A stretch of DNA of 64,000 nt, from assembly GCA_026709985.1 (NCBI GenBank), contig JAPORY010000114.1:1-64000 (forward strand). The letters are read 5' to 3'. A program made the translations under genes and the position numbers. Position 1 is the stretch's first letter, and every line of letters begins with the position of its first letter. The notes beneath the pieces were generated by a model. It was not told the DNA's origin. It searched no databases and saw only the letters and a program-made list of their open reading frames with translations. Source of the stretch: Aestuariivita sp. (lineage in GTDB: Bacteria > Pseudomonadota > Alphaproteobacteria > Rhodobacterales > Rhodobacteraceae). Below are positions 51,105 to 60,110 of this stretch, piece by piece.

Positions 51105-51953
51105 ATGAACGGCATTTACCAAGTTAAAGTAGGTGATTTCCGAGTTACAGCAATTTCTGACGGGCATATTCCCTTACCCAGAGAAACCTTTATTGGCGTC
51201 GATGAGGATCAGTTCAACGCCGCCCTGACGGCAGCTAGCTTACCCGAGGGCGACTATGAAGCACCGATTAACGCCTTTATCGTTGAGCAAAATGGTCGCG
51301 TTCACCTTGTGGACTCGGGTGCTGGAACGCTGCTTCCCTCTTTAGGAAAGGTAGGCGGAAGAATAATTGAGGCTGGTTACGCGCCAGAGCAAGTCGAGAC
51401 TCTTTTTGTCAGCCATTTGCACCCTGATCATGTGGGCGGCGCGACTGATGATAATGGTCCCGTTTTTCCGAATGCAGCCCTAATAGTTCACGAAGCCGAT
51501 CACGCGTTCTGGACAAATCCCGACAATCGCGCTTCTGCCGACGATGGCGCCAAATTATATTTTGATATCGCAAGTAACACGCTTACAGCCTATCAGGAGC
51601 GCTTGCGATTGATCTCTGGCGAAGAACAAGTTATTTCTGGCGTAACAGCACTGCCGCTACCAGGACACACGCCTGGTCATTGTGGGTTCACTCTATCTTC
51701 TGGAAGCGATCAACTCCTCATTTGGTCTGATATTGTTCACATGCAGTATCTGCAGCTCAAGGATCCAAATGTTGCAGTCGCTTTTGATACTGATCCACAG
51801 AGTGCTGCGATCCAGCGGAAAAAAATCCTTGATCAAGCAGCCTCAGACCATCTTCTAGTCGCTGGTATGCACTTAGCCTTTCCTGGCATGGGACAAGTTG
51901 AAAAAGCGGCCGATGGTCAGGGCTATTGGTTTGTTCCTAATAGTGTCCCGTAG
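51105..51953 (+). CDS. MBL-fold metallo-hydrolase
   Basis: The 282-residue protein has the beta-lactamase-like metal ligand motif SHLHPDHVGGA (HxHxDH), and later PGHTPGHCGF and WSDIVHM as further ligands. The MBL fold serves many hydrolases, including lactonases and glyoxalase II. Its N-terminus (MNGIYQVKVGDFRVTAISDG) and the GAG..LLPSLGK stretch resemble the quorum-quenching lactonase-like branch, but assignment is tentative. An ATG at 51105, 5-7 bp after GGAGGG, is the start; an upstream GTG is in frame but would place the site inside the coding region. Confidence 0.88.
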   Translation: MNGIYQVKVGDFRVTAISDGHIPLPRETFIGVDEDQFNAALTAASLPEGDYEAPINAFIVEQNGRVHLVDSGAGTLLPSLGKVGGRIIEAGYAPEQVETLFVSHLHPDHVGGATDDNGPVFPNAALIVHEADHAFWTNPDNRASADDGAKLYFDIASNTLTAYQERLRLISGEEQVISGVTALPLPGHTPGHCGFTLSSGSDQLLIWSDIVHMQYLQLKDPNVAVAFDTDPQSAAIQRKKILDQAASDHLLVAGMHLAFPGMGQVEKAADGQGYWFVPNSVP

Positions 51954-52003
51954 GTAATTTTCTGCTGTTTCCGACCATTATGCGGTCTGCACACCTTTTG
52001 TTA

Positions 52004-52025
52004 GAGAATTATATACTTGACGGAC
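52004..52025 (+). repeat. Left terminal inverted repeat, element 1
   Basis: Begins GAGAATTATATACTTG, then GACGGAC. It pairs with 54604-54625, one mismatch in 22. The preceding 8 bases (TTTTGTTA) repeat after the right end. Confidence 0.92.
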
Positions 52026-52071
52026 AGCGTTTGAATCCTTATATTTGAATCACCAAGCAAGGAGATTCGAA

Positions 52072-52962
52072 ATGGCGACAGCACCCGGCAAATCATTTCG
52101 CAAAGGATTGACAATTGTTGACCTGATGGAAATGTTCCCCACCGATGAGGCGGCGCGCAAGTGGTTTGAAGGCATTGTTTGGAAGAATGGCCGTGTTTGC
52201 CCGCATTGCGGTTCGACACACACGATTGAAAACACCAGCGCATCGGAAAACCGGCCGTATCGGTGCCAATCCTGCGGTCAGCATTTCAGCGTTAAGAAGG
52301 GCACAGTCATGCAGGGATCGCCGCTTCCCTATCGCAAGTGGGTGCTGGCGATCTACTTGCACATGACCAGCCTCAAAGGTGTCTCAAGCATGAAGTTGCA
52401 ACGCGATATAGGGGTGACACAAAAGACCGCCTGGTTTATGTTGCAGCGGATCCGGGAAGCGTTCAAGCGTGACGATGACGAGCCGCCAATGAGCGGGCCA
52501 ACGGAGATTGACGAGACCTACATGGGCGGGCGTGAGCGCAACAAGCATAACAGCCAGAAACTCAAGGCAGGGCGTGGGACAGTTGGCAAGACGGCGGTTG
52601 TCGGTGCGAAAGATAGGACCGCCAACGAAGTGCGGGCGCAGGTGGTTCAATCAACTGCGGGAGACACCTTGCGGAAGTTCGCGACCAGCCACGCACAGTT
52701 CGGATCGGTGGTTTACACAGACGACGAGAGGGGTTATACTGGCCTCGCAAGCGCGTTTGATCATGAGAGCGTTTGCCATTCAGCAGGGGAATATGTCCGC
52801 GATATGGCGCGTACCAACGGAATTGAAAGTTTCTGGGCGGTTCTCAAACGGGCGCACAAGGGCGTCTATCACAAGTTCAGCGTCAAGCATTTGCAACGAT
52901 ATGTCACCGACTTCGCCGGGCGTCACAATGTGCGCTCGCTGGACACCATGAGCCAAATGTAA
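52072..52962 (+). CDS. IS1595-family transposase
   Basis: The 296-residue protein has an N-terminal zinc ribbon (CPHC...CQSC with QHFSVKKGTVMQGS) and the ISXO2-like DDE domain. Catalytic landmarks are TEIDETYMGG (first Asp), VVYTDDERGYTGL (second Asp) and RTNGIESFWAVLKRAHKG (third position, N/E type). KGVYHKFSVKHLQRYV is the family C-terminal signature. The ATG at 52072, 7 bp after AAGGAG, is preferred to the longer frame starting at 52045. It lies just inside the left terminal repeat. The frame is intact, so the protein is probably active. Confidence 0.95.
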   Translation: MATAPGKSFRKGLTIVDLMEMFPTDEAARKWFEGIVWKNGRVCPHCGSTHTIENTSASENRPYRCQSCGQHFSVKKGTVMQGSPLPYRKWVLAIYLHMTSLKGVSSMKLQRDIGVTQKTAWFMLQRIREAFKRDDDEPPMSGPTEIDETYMGGRERNKHNSQKLKAGRGTVGKTAVVGAKDRTANEVRAQVVQSTAGDTLRKFATSHAQFGSVVYTDDERGYTGLASAFDHESVCHSAGEYVRDMARTNGIESFWAVLKRAHKGVYHKFSVKHLQRYVTDFAGRHNVRSLDTMSQM

Positions 52963-53061
52963 GCGATTGTGACGGGCATGGTCGGACGGCGATTGACGTA
53001 CAAAATGCTGAAAGCCGATAACGGATTGGCTAGTGGAGCGAGGGCGGTATGAACGTTCCGT

Positions 53062-53325
53062 TTAGTTATCCTCAAGACGGTCAGCTACTTCAATTAATTG
53101 GTGAGCGAGCGACCGTGCTTGTTGAGGACGGAGTGCTATCAGTGTTTCCAGAGCACCGATTGGAGGATCCACCTCTAATCTCTTTGCGACTTTGTCCCGG
53201 TATGGCATTATCCGAAGTAGAATCTCATGTTCAGGATAGTTAACCGGTGAATTTGGATTTTGACTAACAATCGGCTCGAATAGTTGCACGATGAATGTGT
53301 CAGAAAAACTTACCCACGGTTTCAT
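53062..53325 (-). CDS. Small protein overlapping the methyltransferase-HNH gene
   Basis: The 87-residue reading begins MKPWVSFSDTFIVQLFEPI and ends in LAHQLIEVADRLEDN. Its ATG overlaps the methyltransferase stop as ATGA (53322-53325), the signature of coupled translation. It is predicted to be soluble and acidic. I do not recognise the family. Being carried within the transposon with the modification-nuclease gene, it may be an accessory or control protein, but this is inference. An antisense plus-strand frame (53049-53243) is less convincing. Confidence 0.6.
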   Translation of the reverse strand: MKPWVSFSDTFIVQLFEPIVSQNPNSPVNYPEHEILLRIMPYRDKVAKRLEVDPPIGALETLIALRPQQARSLAHQLIEVADRLEDN

Positions 53326-54575
53326 TTCATAGCCCTCCATTCAGCCATTGTTTTTCCTCCCTTGCTTCGGTTGCATCCAGAACAGAGAAGTTGCAGGTTG
53401 TCAGGATGATCGGTTCCCCCGCGTGAGCGCGGTAACATGTGATCCACATCCATGACACGAAAAGGGAAGTGGGTTTGGCAACCCGCGCATATGCCTTCCT
53501 GCTCGCCATAGAGGCGATGGCGGTGCGTTCGGTAATTGGGAATGTCACCAAGATCGGTTCGAATAGGTGGTAAAGTTAAGGCCGTGGCGCCACCAAACAA
53601 ATTGCCGCCAATGTGTTTTCCATACTTTTTTTCTTGAACAGACCGATCGGAATTTATACGATCGTTAACAAGTCTGACAGCCAGATCCGAAAGATCAATT
53701 CCAGCCCATTTTCTCCCTAAACGATCTGCTGCGACACATGCTGTTGCGCAACCGCAGAATGGATCCAGCACCATATCACCTTCATTGCTGGATGCATTGA
53801 TAATGCGGTCGAGGAGCGCAAGGGGCTTCTGGGTGGGGTAGCCTATTCGTTCAGGGGAATTGGAATTAAGTTGTGGCATTGGCCACCAATCTTCTGGAAT
53901 TTTTCCTTTTTCGTTTGGCTTGTATGGAATCAGTGTATCACCTATGCGACGACTTCCCCATCGGGATGCATCTGTACGCCCTTTTCCCTCTCCCTCATAA
54001 GGAACACGGACAGAATCAGCATTAAATGTCAGTATTTTGCCGCTTGCGTATCGCAAAATTATGTCATGCTTTCTGGCAAAATCATTTTTTCCTTTACCAC
54101 CGCCTTTGTAGCACCACACAATTTCATTTTTAAACGCTTTACGCCCCCAAATCGCATCCATAAGCAATTTTAGATAATGCGATGCCGTCGGGTCACAATG
54201 CACATAAATGCTTCCCGTCTCCTTCAACACCCGGTGCATTTCCATGAGCCGCACGGCCATGAAAATGAGATAGGACATCATCCCCTTGCCGTGCGCTTGA
54301 CGTGCGGCCTCAATAACGGAATAGGCAGCGGGATTGCGGTCGGCTAGTTCGCCATGTTCATGGACGTCGACATCGTCCAGCGTCCACATATCTTTGAACG
54401 CGGCACCAGCGGCTTTACTGCCGATCGGGGCCTCGTAAGTGCGATTGGAATTGAAAGGGGGATCCAAGTAAATGAGGTCAACGCAATTTGAGTTCATCCC
54501 CCGAAGGATGGGGAGGTTGTCACCGGTCCAGACGGTGCCAGAAGTAAAGTTGGGGGTTGCCGATTCGTTTGCCAT
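53322..54575 (-). CDS. DNA methyltransferase (N4/N6, beta type) fused to HNH nuclease
   Basis: The 417-residue protein has LIYLDPPFNSNRTY (catalytic motif IV, residues about 34-47) before the SAM-binding motif LDPFCGCATACVAAD (about 270-284): permuted beta-class order, as in PF01555 enzymes. The C-terminal 60 residues form an HNH domain: ICAGCQTHFPF, DVDHMLPRSRGGTDH and LLCSGCNRSKGG (paired CxxC and the HN/H core). It should both methylate and nick/cut DNA. Whether the two activities share a site is unknown. The gene is cargo of element 1, in opposite orientation to the transposase. Confidence 0.92.
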   Translation of the reverse strand: MANESATPNFTSGTVWTGDNLPILRGMNSNCVDLIYLDPPFNSNRTYEAPIGSKAAGAAFKDMWTLDDVDVHEHGELADRNPAAYSVIEAARQAHGKGMMSYLIFMAVRLMEMHRVLKETGSIYVHCDPTASHYLKLLMDAIWGRKAFKNEIVWCYKGGGKGKNDFARKHDIILRYASGKILTFNADSVRVPYEGEGKGRTDASRWGSRRIGDTLIPYKPNEKGKIPEDWWPMPQLNSNSPERIGYPTQKPLALLDRIINASSNEGDMVLDPFCGCATACVAADRLGRKWAGIDLSDLAVRLVNDRINSDRSVQEKKYGKHIGGNLFGGATALTLPPIRTDLGDIPNYRTHRHRLYGEQEGICAGCQTHFPFRVMDVDHMLPRSRGGTDHPDNLQLLCSGCNRSKGGKTMAEWRAMK

Positions 54576-54603
54576 CCGCTACGAATAACAGAAATCAACA
54601 GCG

Positions 54604-54625
54604 TCCGTCAAGTATATAATTCCCT
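54604..54625 (-). repeat. Right terminal inverted repeat, element 1
   Basis: Inverted copy of 52004-52025, reading AGTATATAATTCCC at the tip on the plus strand. The 8 bases after it (54626-54633, TTTTGTTA) equal those before the left end. Confidence 0.92.
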
Positions 54626-54679
54626 TTTGTTAGATTATGCTGGACCGCTCCGATACGCGCCTCAAATCGTCGCAAGCGA

Positions 54680-55003
54680 TTAGATGAATGACAGGAAATA
54701 ACCCTGAGTGATAACTTCGCAGCCTGATTTCATGGCCTCCATAGTAGCATCGGCCATCACTTCATTGTTGCCCCTAATTTCGACTACGTCGCGGCCCTCT
54801 TCCTTAAGCTTTGCAACGAATTCCTGTTCGCGGCTATGACCTCTTTTTTCCAAATGTTCGAGCAATGGAACTTTCGGGTCCATTTTCTCTTTGAGTGACG
54901 AGTTGTGCAATAATCGCCGTTCCATCGCAGAATCAAAGGGCGACTCCATGAACGCAATCAGGTCGCTCGGGGAGTATAAGTATTGACCATTCAGGTACTG
55001 CAT
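54680..55003 (-). pseudogene. N-terminal fragment of a TM0106-type RecB-like nuclease
   Basis: Begins QYLNGQYLYSPSDLIAFM, the N-terminus seen in TM0106-family RecB-like putative nucleases, followed by PLLEHLEKRGHSREQEFV and MEAMKSGCEVITQGYF. The reading stops after 107 residues, whereas full members have several hundred more and the nuclease core. The gene is truncated near position 54680, 46 bp from the insertion point of element 1, so a deletion or frameshift preceded or accompanied that event. It starts 9 bp after the stop of the SbcC-like gene, so it belonged to that operon. Confidence 0.65.
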
Positions 55004-55012
55004 TACTGGAGT

Positions 55013-57637
55013 TTATTCCGACTCTGGCCAGTTTTTTGTGGCAAGATGATGAGCACCTAATGTCGAAAACCCACGCACATGACAGGTGAGAACAATACAC
55101 TGGATATCTTTTGCGGCCGAATGAAGAGCACGAAATACACTTTCTAGTCGGCTGTCGTCACACCAAACGAGGGCATCATCAAGAATCACCGGCATTTCTC
55201 GTCCGCGCTTTGCCATAAGCTGAGCGAATGCCAGCCGCGTCAAAACGGCAACCTGCTCTCGCGTTCCTCCGCTCAGAATCTCAATCTCTTCGGTCCTACC
55301 TGCACGCACGATCTCATCGGGGTTGAAATCTTCTCCCAACGAGATTTCTGCGCCTGGCAAAACCATTTCGAGAAGTGGACGCAACTCATTAGAGACGGGC
55401 CTAAGGAAAGCTTCTTGCAGAGATTCCTGCGCTCGTTGTAATTCTTTTTCTAGAAGCTGAAGTGCTGCGATGTGAGATTCGAACCCAGATAGCTGCCGCT
55501 GCAACGAAACCTGCCGCTGCTGTAGATTGGCCCACTCCTCGTCAGGCCCCTGTTCGGAAATCGCAGCAAGGTCACGCTTAATCTCTGCTTCTCGAATTCT
55601 TTTTTCCGATAGGGTTTTGTCGTTCGTCGACTTTGCGGCCTCCAAGCGTTGGACGTCAATTTGAGTGGCTTCCAATGAGGGAGCAGCTGCCTCTTTGGCT
55701 TCCATCTCACGCTTTAAATCAGCTTCGGCTTGCTGCGCCGCTTCATAAGCGACCTTGAGCTTCGTGAGCATTGGATTCCAGTCTTTAGGCGCCCCGATGC
55801 GGGTATGTAAGGTTTCTAATTGCTCAGCGCCTAATGCAATTGCTGACTTCACCTTCGTCAACTCTGAAACCGTCCTGTTGTACTCAACTTCGGCTTCTTC
55901 GCGATGGTCGCGGCATTTGTCATACTCATTGCGAGCCGCTTCCCAACTACGTTCTGCGGTAGCTGAATCTGGTAATTGATCAATCACGTGTTGCGACAAT
56001 GTATCGTCGGAAAGAACCGCGCACGCGGTTTGATAGGCCTCTTGCAGCGCCATAAGGCCGTCAGGCGTTAGTTGTTCGAGGCGAAATTGAAGCCGCTCAA
56101 TCTTGCGATCAAGTTCGCGCCGGTCAGTGGCGCGTTCCTCAGCCTGCTTGATGGTTTCGACGCGATGCTCAGCGTATAACCCTGATAAAATTTCTGTGGC
56201 TTCATCGAAATCGGCTTTTGCTTCAGCAGGGTCTACTACCGCAATGGCGACTTCACCAAGTTCCCCAAGAGATAAGACTTGTCGACCCTTCAGATTAACA
56301 ACTGCAGCTAAGGCTTTGCCGTCTAAGCGCACCGTTTCCTGACCGAGCGAACTCAATTCCGGGGTCAGGGTCGGCCGCGTGACATCCAAGCGGGCCTGAT
56401 GACGATCCACCTCCAATTGCGCGGCCCTTAGCTGGTCGAGCGCCGCTTCCGTAAGCGAGTTTTGGTTTCGCTGGCCGGTTAGCTTGGCGCATTCCTCGCC
56501 GAACTGGTTCGCTTCATCCAGTATTTTCTTTAGCTTTTGAGACTGTTCCTTCGCCTCCATTTCGCTCTTTGCACGGGCACAGAGCTTCGCCACCTTCTCA
56601 GCTTCTTGGCGTTTCTTGTTGGTCGCCAATTCCTGCTGTTGCGCCGTCTCTAGCTCAGATTTTGCTTTCTCTGACGCAATGGCCCGTTCCTTTTTGGCAA
56701 TTTCATTTGCCGCAAGCGTGACTTCAAGTTTTCTGGCCTGCTCAATCTGAGTTTCAAAGTGCCGCAGATCTTCGCAACATCGCATCACCACAACACTCTT
56801 ATCGCCAAGCCTATTTCGAAGCGCATCCAGCAGCGTTTCAGCCTCACGCGCCGCCGCCAGTTCAGTTCGGGCAGTGATCAGCTCTGCCTCAAGCCGATCC
56901 AAATGATCGGGGTCCGATAATGACTTAATTGTTCGCGTAAGATGACCGAGTTCGGTGAGCAAATGCTCGGACGAACTAAGGAGTTCTTCAACCTCCCTAA
57001 TCTTCGTCTCTCCGTCTTCAATTTCCGTCAGGAGGGACTTATAAGGGCCAACTTTTGGTCTGCCATGTTGCGTGAAAAGATTTGCTAGTTCTGCTTGGAC
57101 CCGCCTTAAGATTTTGCGCGAACGCTCGCCGCCAGTTACATCACCAACTTCATGTTCTAACAGGCTAGCGAGAAGGGATTTCCCTGTCTCTCCAGCCTCG
57201 GGGGCTTTCATTGAAGTCCCTTGCTCCACCCATAGCAATCCGGTTGGACCCTCACCAGCTTTGTTCGCGCCGACAACATTTATCATCCAGTCATGGGCTT
57301 CATCGTCAGCCTTGGCGCGCTGACCGGTCTTCAAATCGATAAGCTCAGCGGACGGCCCTCTTAGAAAACGCTTTGATAAACGATAATGCTTACCGTTGCT
57401 CACGAAGTCAACTTGGATAATGGGTGCTGTGCCCGCTACAGCAACAAGCCCCTTGGTGACTGCGTTTTTGGCGGAGTGCTTTTGAAACAACACCGCTCGA
57501 AGTGCATCGAATAAAGTTGATTTGCCAAACTCATTCGGGGCAGCAAGCATTGATAGTCCGGGGGGAATATTCTCAATTGCTATTCCTTGCCCGCCGAATT
57601 TTCTAACATGGCGCATACGGAGTGCTTTCAATCTCAT
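55013..57637 (-). CDS. SMC-like ATPase, YhaN/SbcC type
   Basis: The 874-residue protein begins MRLKALRMRHVRKFGGQGI and has Walker A AAPNEFGKSTLFDAL (about residues 32-46), long coiled coils (residues about 180-700), then the ABC signature ILSGGTREQVAVLTRLAF and Walker B MPVILDDALVWCDD. It matches the SbcC/Rad50-like YhaN group that pairs with the YhaO exonuclease to process DNA ends. It overlaps the SbcD-like gene by 4 bp (57634-57637), indicating one complex. Likely roles are DNA repair or anti-mobile-element nuclease activity. Confidence 0.93.
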   Translation of the reverse strand: MRLKALRMRHVRKFGGQGIAIENIPPGLSMLAAPNEFGKSTLFDALRAVLFQKHSAKNAVTKGLVAVAGTAPIIQVDFVSNGKHYRLSKRFLRGPSAELIDLKTGQRAKADDEAHDWMINVVGANKAGEGPTGLLWVEQGTSMKAPEAGETGKSLLASLLEHEVGDVTGGERSRKILRRVQAELANLFTQHGRPKVGPYKSLLTEIEDGETKIREVEELLSSSEHLLTELGHLTRTIKSLSDPDHLDRLEAELITARTELAAAREAETLLDALRNRLGDKSVVVMRCCEDLRHFETQIEQARKLEVTLAANEIAKKERAIASEKAKSELETAQQQELATNKKRQEAEKVAKLCARAKSEMEAKEQSQKLKKILDEANQFGEECAKLTGQRNQNSLTEAALDQLRAAQLEVDRHQARLDVTRPTLTPELSSLGQETVRLDGKALAAVVNLKGRQVLSLGELGEVAIAVVDPAEAKADFDEATEILSGLYAEHRVETIKQAEERATDRRELDRKIERLQFRLEQLTPDGLMALQEAYQTACAVLSDDTLSQHVIDQLPDSATAERSWEAARNEYDKCRDHREEAEVEYNRTVSELTKVKSAIALGAEQLETLHTRIGAPKDWNPMLTKLKVAYEAAQQAEADLKREMEAKEAAAPSLEATQIDVQRLEAAKSTNDKTLSEKRIREAEIKRDLAAISEQGPDEEWANLQQRQVSLQRQLSGFESHIAALQLLEKELQRAQESLQEAFLRPVSNELRPLLEMVLPGAEISLGEDFNPDEIVRAGRTEEIEILSGGTREQVAVLTRLAFAQLMAKRGREMPVILDDALVWCDDSRLESVFRALHSAAKDIQCIVLTCHVRGFSTLGAHHLATKNWPESE

Positions 57638-58776
57638 GCTTTCGCCTCTTCCTTGGCGTATGAAAGGAGTAAGCGTAATGCATCCGCCGCGACTTTTTTA
57701 GTATCGCCGGGCGTCCCCGCACTTTCCTTTATTTCGAGCAGGCGCTCCGCGGCCATGCGAACGCTGCCCCCATGATCAAGTTCGTCAAGATCTTCCGCCA
57801 AAACAAGCTGGGTCAGTTGATCGGTACGGACATCCAAAAAAGCGGTGCGTTCCTGCAGTGCCCGAAGCCGCGCCTCTACCGCCAACCAATTTTTCTGGTT
57901 CATTTGTCCCGTGAAATTTATTTGAAGGAGAACGTTACGAAGCGACCCAAGGTCTTCGAGGCGATCAATATCCGAAAACTCACCCACATCGGGCAGGCAG
58001 GCGATATCAAGTATCTCCCAGTCAAAGGTGCTTGTCTTGATCTGCTCAACCGTTGGCTTGACGCCCTTTGCAACCGTCACCAATAAAACGTGGCCTGGAT
58101 TATTTCGCCGAAAGCGATCCGTTTCCGGTGTTCCCGAGTACCAGATTCGGTCAGTGATTTTCAGCACCCCATGCCAATCTCCCAATGCTAGGTAATCAAG
58201 CTGTGCAAGATCAGCGCGTTTTGGATCAATGGTCGAGTTTATTCCCGGGTCACCGCCCTCACTATCCGACGATGAGAAATCGAAAATGGAACCGTGTCCG
58301 ATACCAATTTTGATTGCGTCTTCGGGGAGTTGAGCGCTATCCATCCACTCCGTGAGGTCGCGACCATGGGATTTACTGGTCCAAGGTGCTGGTAATAACC
58401 AAACCGTTGGTGCGACCTCTTCTGGTGTTGGTTCCAACAGAAGACGTACGTTCTTAGGTGCACGCTCGGCAATTCGTGACCATAGCATGTTATGGCGATA
58501 GGGGTCGTGATTGCCGGGCATCAGCCACCATACAACATTGCCAAATCCAGCCATGAGATCAAGGGGCTGCCGCACCGTCTTGTCGGACGGCTGCTCACTA
58601 TCCCACACGTCGCCAGCCACAAAGACGTTAGCCACGTCATTGTCACTCGCGAGACGTCCAATCGTACTAATCATGCCAAGCCTTGCGTCAGTCAATCTCG
58701 CAGCGAGATCGGCGCCGAAAGATGCGAAAGGCGCCCCGATTTGCCAATCTGCCGTGTGTATAAACTTGAAGGTCAT
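57634..58776 (-). CDS. Metallophosphoesterase exonuclease, YhaO/SbcD type
   Basis: The 380-residue protein has the calcineurin-like metal motifs in order: FIHTADWQIGAPF, FVAGDVWDS, LMPGNHDPY, GIGHGSIF and YLALGDWHG. These match the SbcD/Mre11-like YhaO exonuclease. It should work with the SMC-like ATPase encoded immediately after it. The start codon sits 14 bp from the left end of transposon 2, so the natural promoter has been displaced; the ribosome-binding AGAGGG lies between the transposon and the ATG. Confidence 0.93.
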   Translation of the reverse strand: MTFKFIHTADWQIGAPFASFGADLAARLTDARLGMISTIGRLASDNDVANVFVAGDVWDSEQPSDKTVRQPLDLMAGFGNVVWWLMPGNHDPYRHNMLWSRIAERAPKNVRLLLEPTPEEVAPTVWLLPAPWTSKSHGRDLTEWMDSAQLPEDAIKIGIGHGSIFDFSSSDSEGGDPGINSTIDPKRADLAQLDYLALGDWHGVLKITDRIWYSGTPETDRFRRNNPGHVLLVTVAKGVKPTVEQIKTSTFDWEILDIACLPDVGEFSDIDRLEDLGSLRNVLLQINFTGQMNQKNWLAVEARLRALQERTAFLDVRTDQLTQLVLAEDLDELDHGGSVRMAAERLLEIKESAGTPGDTKKVAADALRLLLSYAKEEAKA

Positions 58777-58818
58777 ACTGCCCTCTTTTTGGGAATTATA
58801 TACTTGCAGGACTAACCA

Positions 58819-59990
58819 TTATGCAGCCAATTGAGTATCAATTTCACGGCTCATAGGGGTTTCTAATGAAAACGCCCCTCCCCGTACAGATGCCTCAATC
58901 CCGGCGGCCAAAATATTCTTTGCCGCGTTAATTCCGGCATTCGCAGCGTGTCCACAAGAGACACAACAGAAGTCAACCGGCGATCTACCGTTCCGAACCC
59001 TGGCAGGTTTGAAAAGTATAAGCCGGATTGACTTCGATGGCGTGCGCAACCTTGTAATTGGGCATTTGTTGCACGGATGCCGATCCGGACTTGCGGATCT
59101 CACGATTGAGACCCGCCTTGGCTTGAACGTTGGCCCAGAAGTCGACGCATCGCCTTTGGCTGACTTGGTCATTCCCTGCGCAGGCAACATTTTAAGGATA
59201 ACGGTTCCCGCCCGTGACGCCCAACCCTGACTCACGTCATGGTGCCAGTTCCTCCGAATATCGGCTTGTTTACGCTTGGCTTTTGCGAGCTGGCAAATGG
59301 TTTGCTGACGCCGGTTGCCGGTTTTTTTCGGTCGGGCGGCTTGGCGTTGTAACCGCTTGATCTTACCGTCCAGCTTTGGAACCGTTGGCATCGTGTGAAT
59401 GATGCCACCACTGTCGGCAACTTGCCCAGCGTTGCGATCGAGTCCGATCGCATGATCGGTGTCCAAAGGTTCAATCTCGACCGTGTAGCAGACCGTTGCG
59501 AACCATTTGGAGCCGATACGCTTAAGGACAGCCGAGACCGGCATGCCATTGCGGTAAGGATTTCCACCCTTGCGCCGAATAGTCAGACCGCCAAAACTGC
59601 AGATGTGCAACTGCGTCCCGCGCACCTTGACGTTTTCCGCAATTGCAATACCATGCCAATAATGTCGGCCCTTAAATTTTCGGAAGCCGATGTCCCTGCG
59701 TTGAAAGAAATTCTGATACGCCCGTTCCAGCCGGTTCAGTGTATCGCGCTGGATCGACAAGGGCGTATCAACAAAACCGTCACTATCCGTACGACAAATC
59801 GTGCGGGATTTGCACTGATCAAAATAGGATAAGCCCTTGCCGGTTTTCTGATAACACTCAAGGCGTTCTTGCAGGCTGCATGATACAGCTGGCGTTGATC
59901 TTCAAGCATATTGTTTGGCCACTGCCAAACCGGACGTGTCTGCGGCAAAACACGATAAACAATCTGTCGATGGGTTGTCATTGTTGTCAT
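58819..59990 (-). pseudogene. Decayed TnpB (OrfB-like RNA-guided nuclease)
   Basis: The reading starts MTTMTTHRQIVYRVLP (59990), shifts frame near 59878 to YQKTGKGLSYFDQCKS, then SIQRDTLNRLERAYQNFFQR and FRKFKGRHYW. The RuvC first Asp survives in AIGLDRNAGQVADSG. The second block (usually VED) is missing: GTVILKMLPAQGMTKSAKGD. A stretch NVQAKAGLNREIRKSG and KVAHAIEVNPAYTFQT is out of frame. The zinc-ribbon end retains FCCVSCGHAANAGINAAKN, where the last catalytic Asp is Gly. It ends 13 bp from the left transposon end, so little room remains for an omega-RNA tail. Confidence 0.85.
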
Positions 59991-60026
59991 GCGGTAGCTC
60001 CCGATTTGAGCGTTTATGGACAGAAC

Positions 60027-60110
60027 GGTGAATCCTGTCCTACGCATCTACCCTATTCCTAATAGTCACGTTAATCACCGAAAAAAACGGTTGTTTAGTA
60101 TATAATTCCC
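60027..60110. repeat. Internal copy of the right end of transposon 2
   Basis: GGTGAATCCTGTCCTACG, CATCTACCCTATTCC and TAATAGTCAC run up to AGTATATAATTCCC (60097-60110). The same succession occurs at 61249-61335. The copy just after TnpB may be the original right end of a shorter TnpB element. Confidence 0.85.

Larger units (their letters stand above)
52004..54625. mobile_element. IS1595-type transposon with methyltransferase-HNH cargo
   Basis: The left end at 52004-52025 begins GAGAATTATATACTTG and continues GACGGAC. The right end at 54604-54625 is its inverted copy, with the second base G instead of A: 22-bp terminal repeats with one mismatch. TTTTGTTA flanks both sides (51996-52003 and 54626-54633), a perfect 8-bp target-site duplication, as expected for IS1595. 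Inside are the transposase gene on the plus strand and two overlapping genes on the minus strand (methyltransferase-HNH and a small ORF). The element is 2622 bp and looks intact and recent. Confidence 0.92.

Noticed and set aside
53049-53243. 64-residue plus-strand ORF within transposon 1.
   Set aside because: It is antisense to the minus-strand small ORF, which has an ATGA overlap with its neighbour and a more protein-like sequence.
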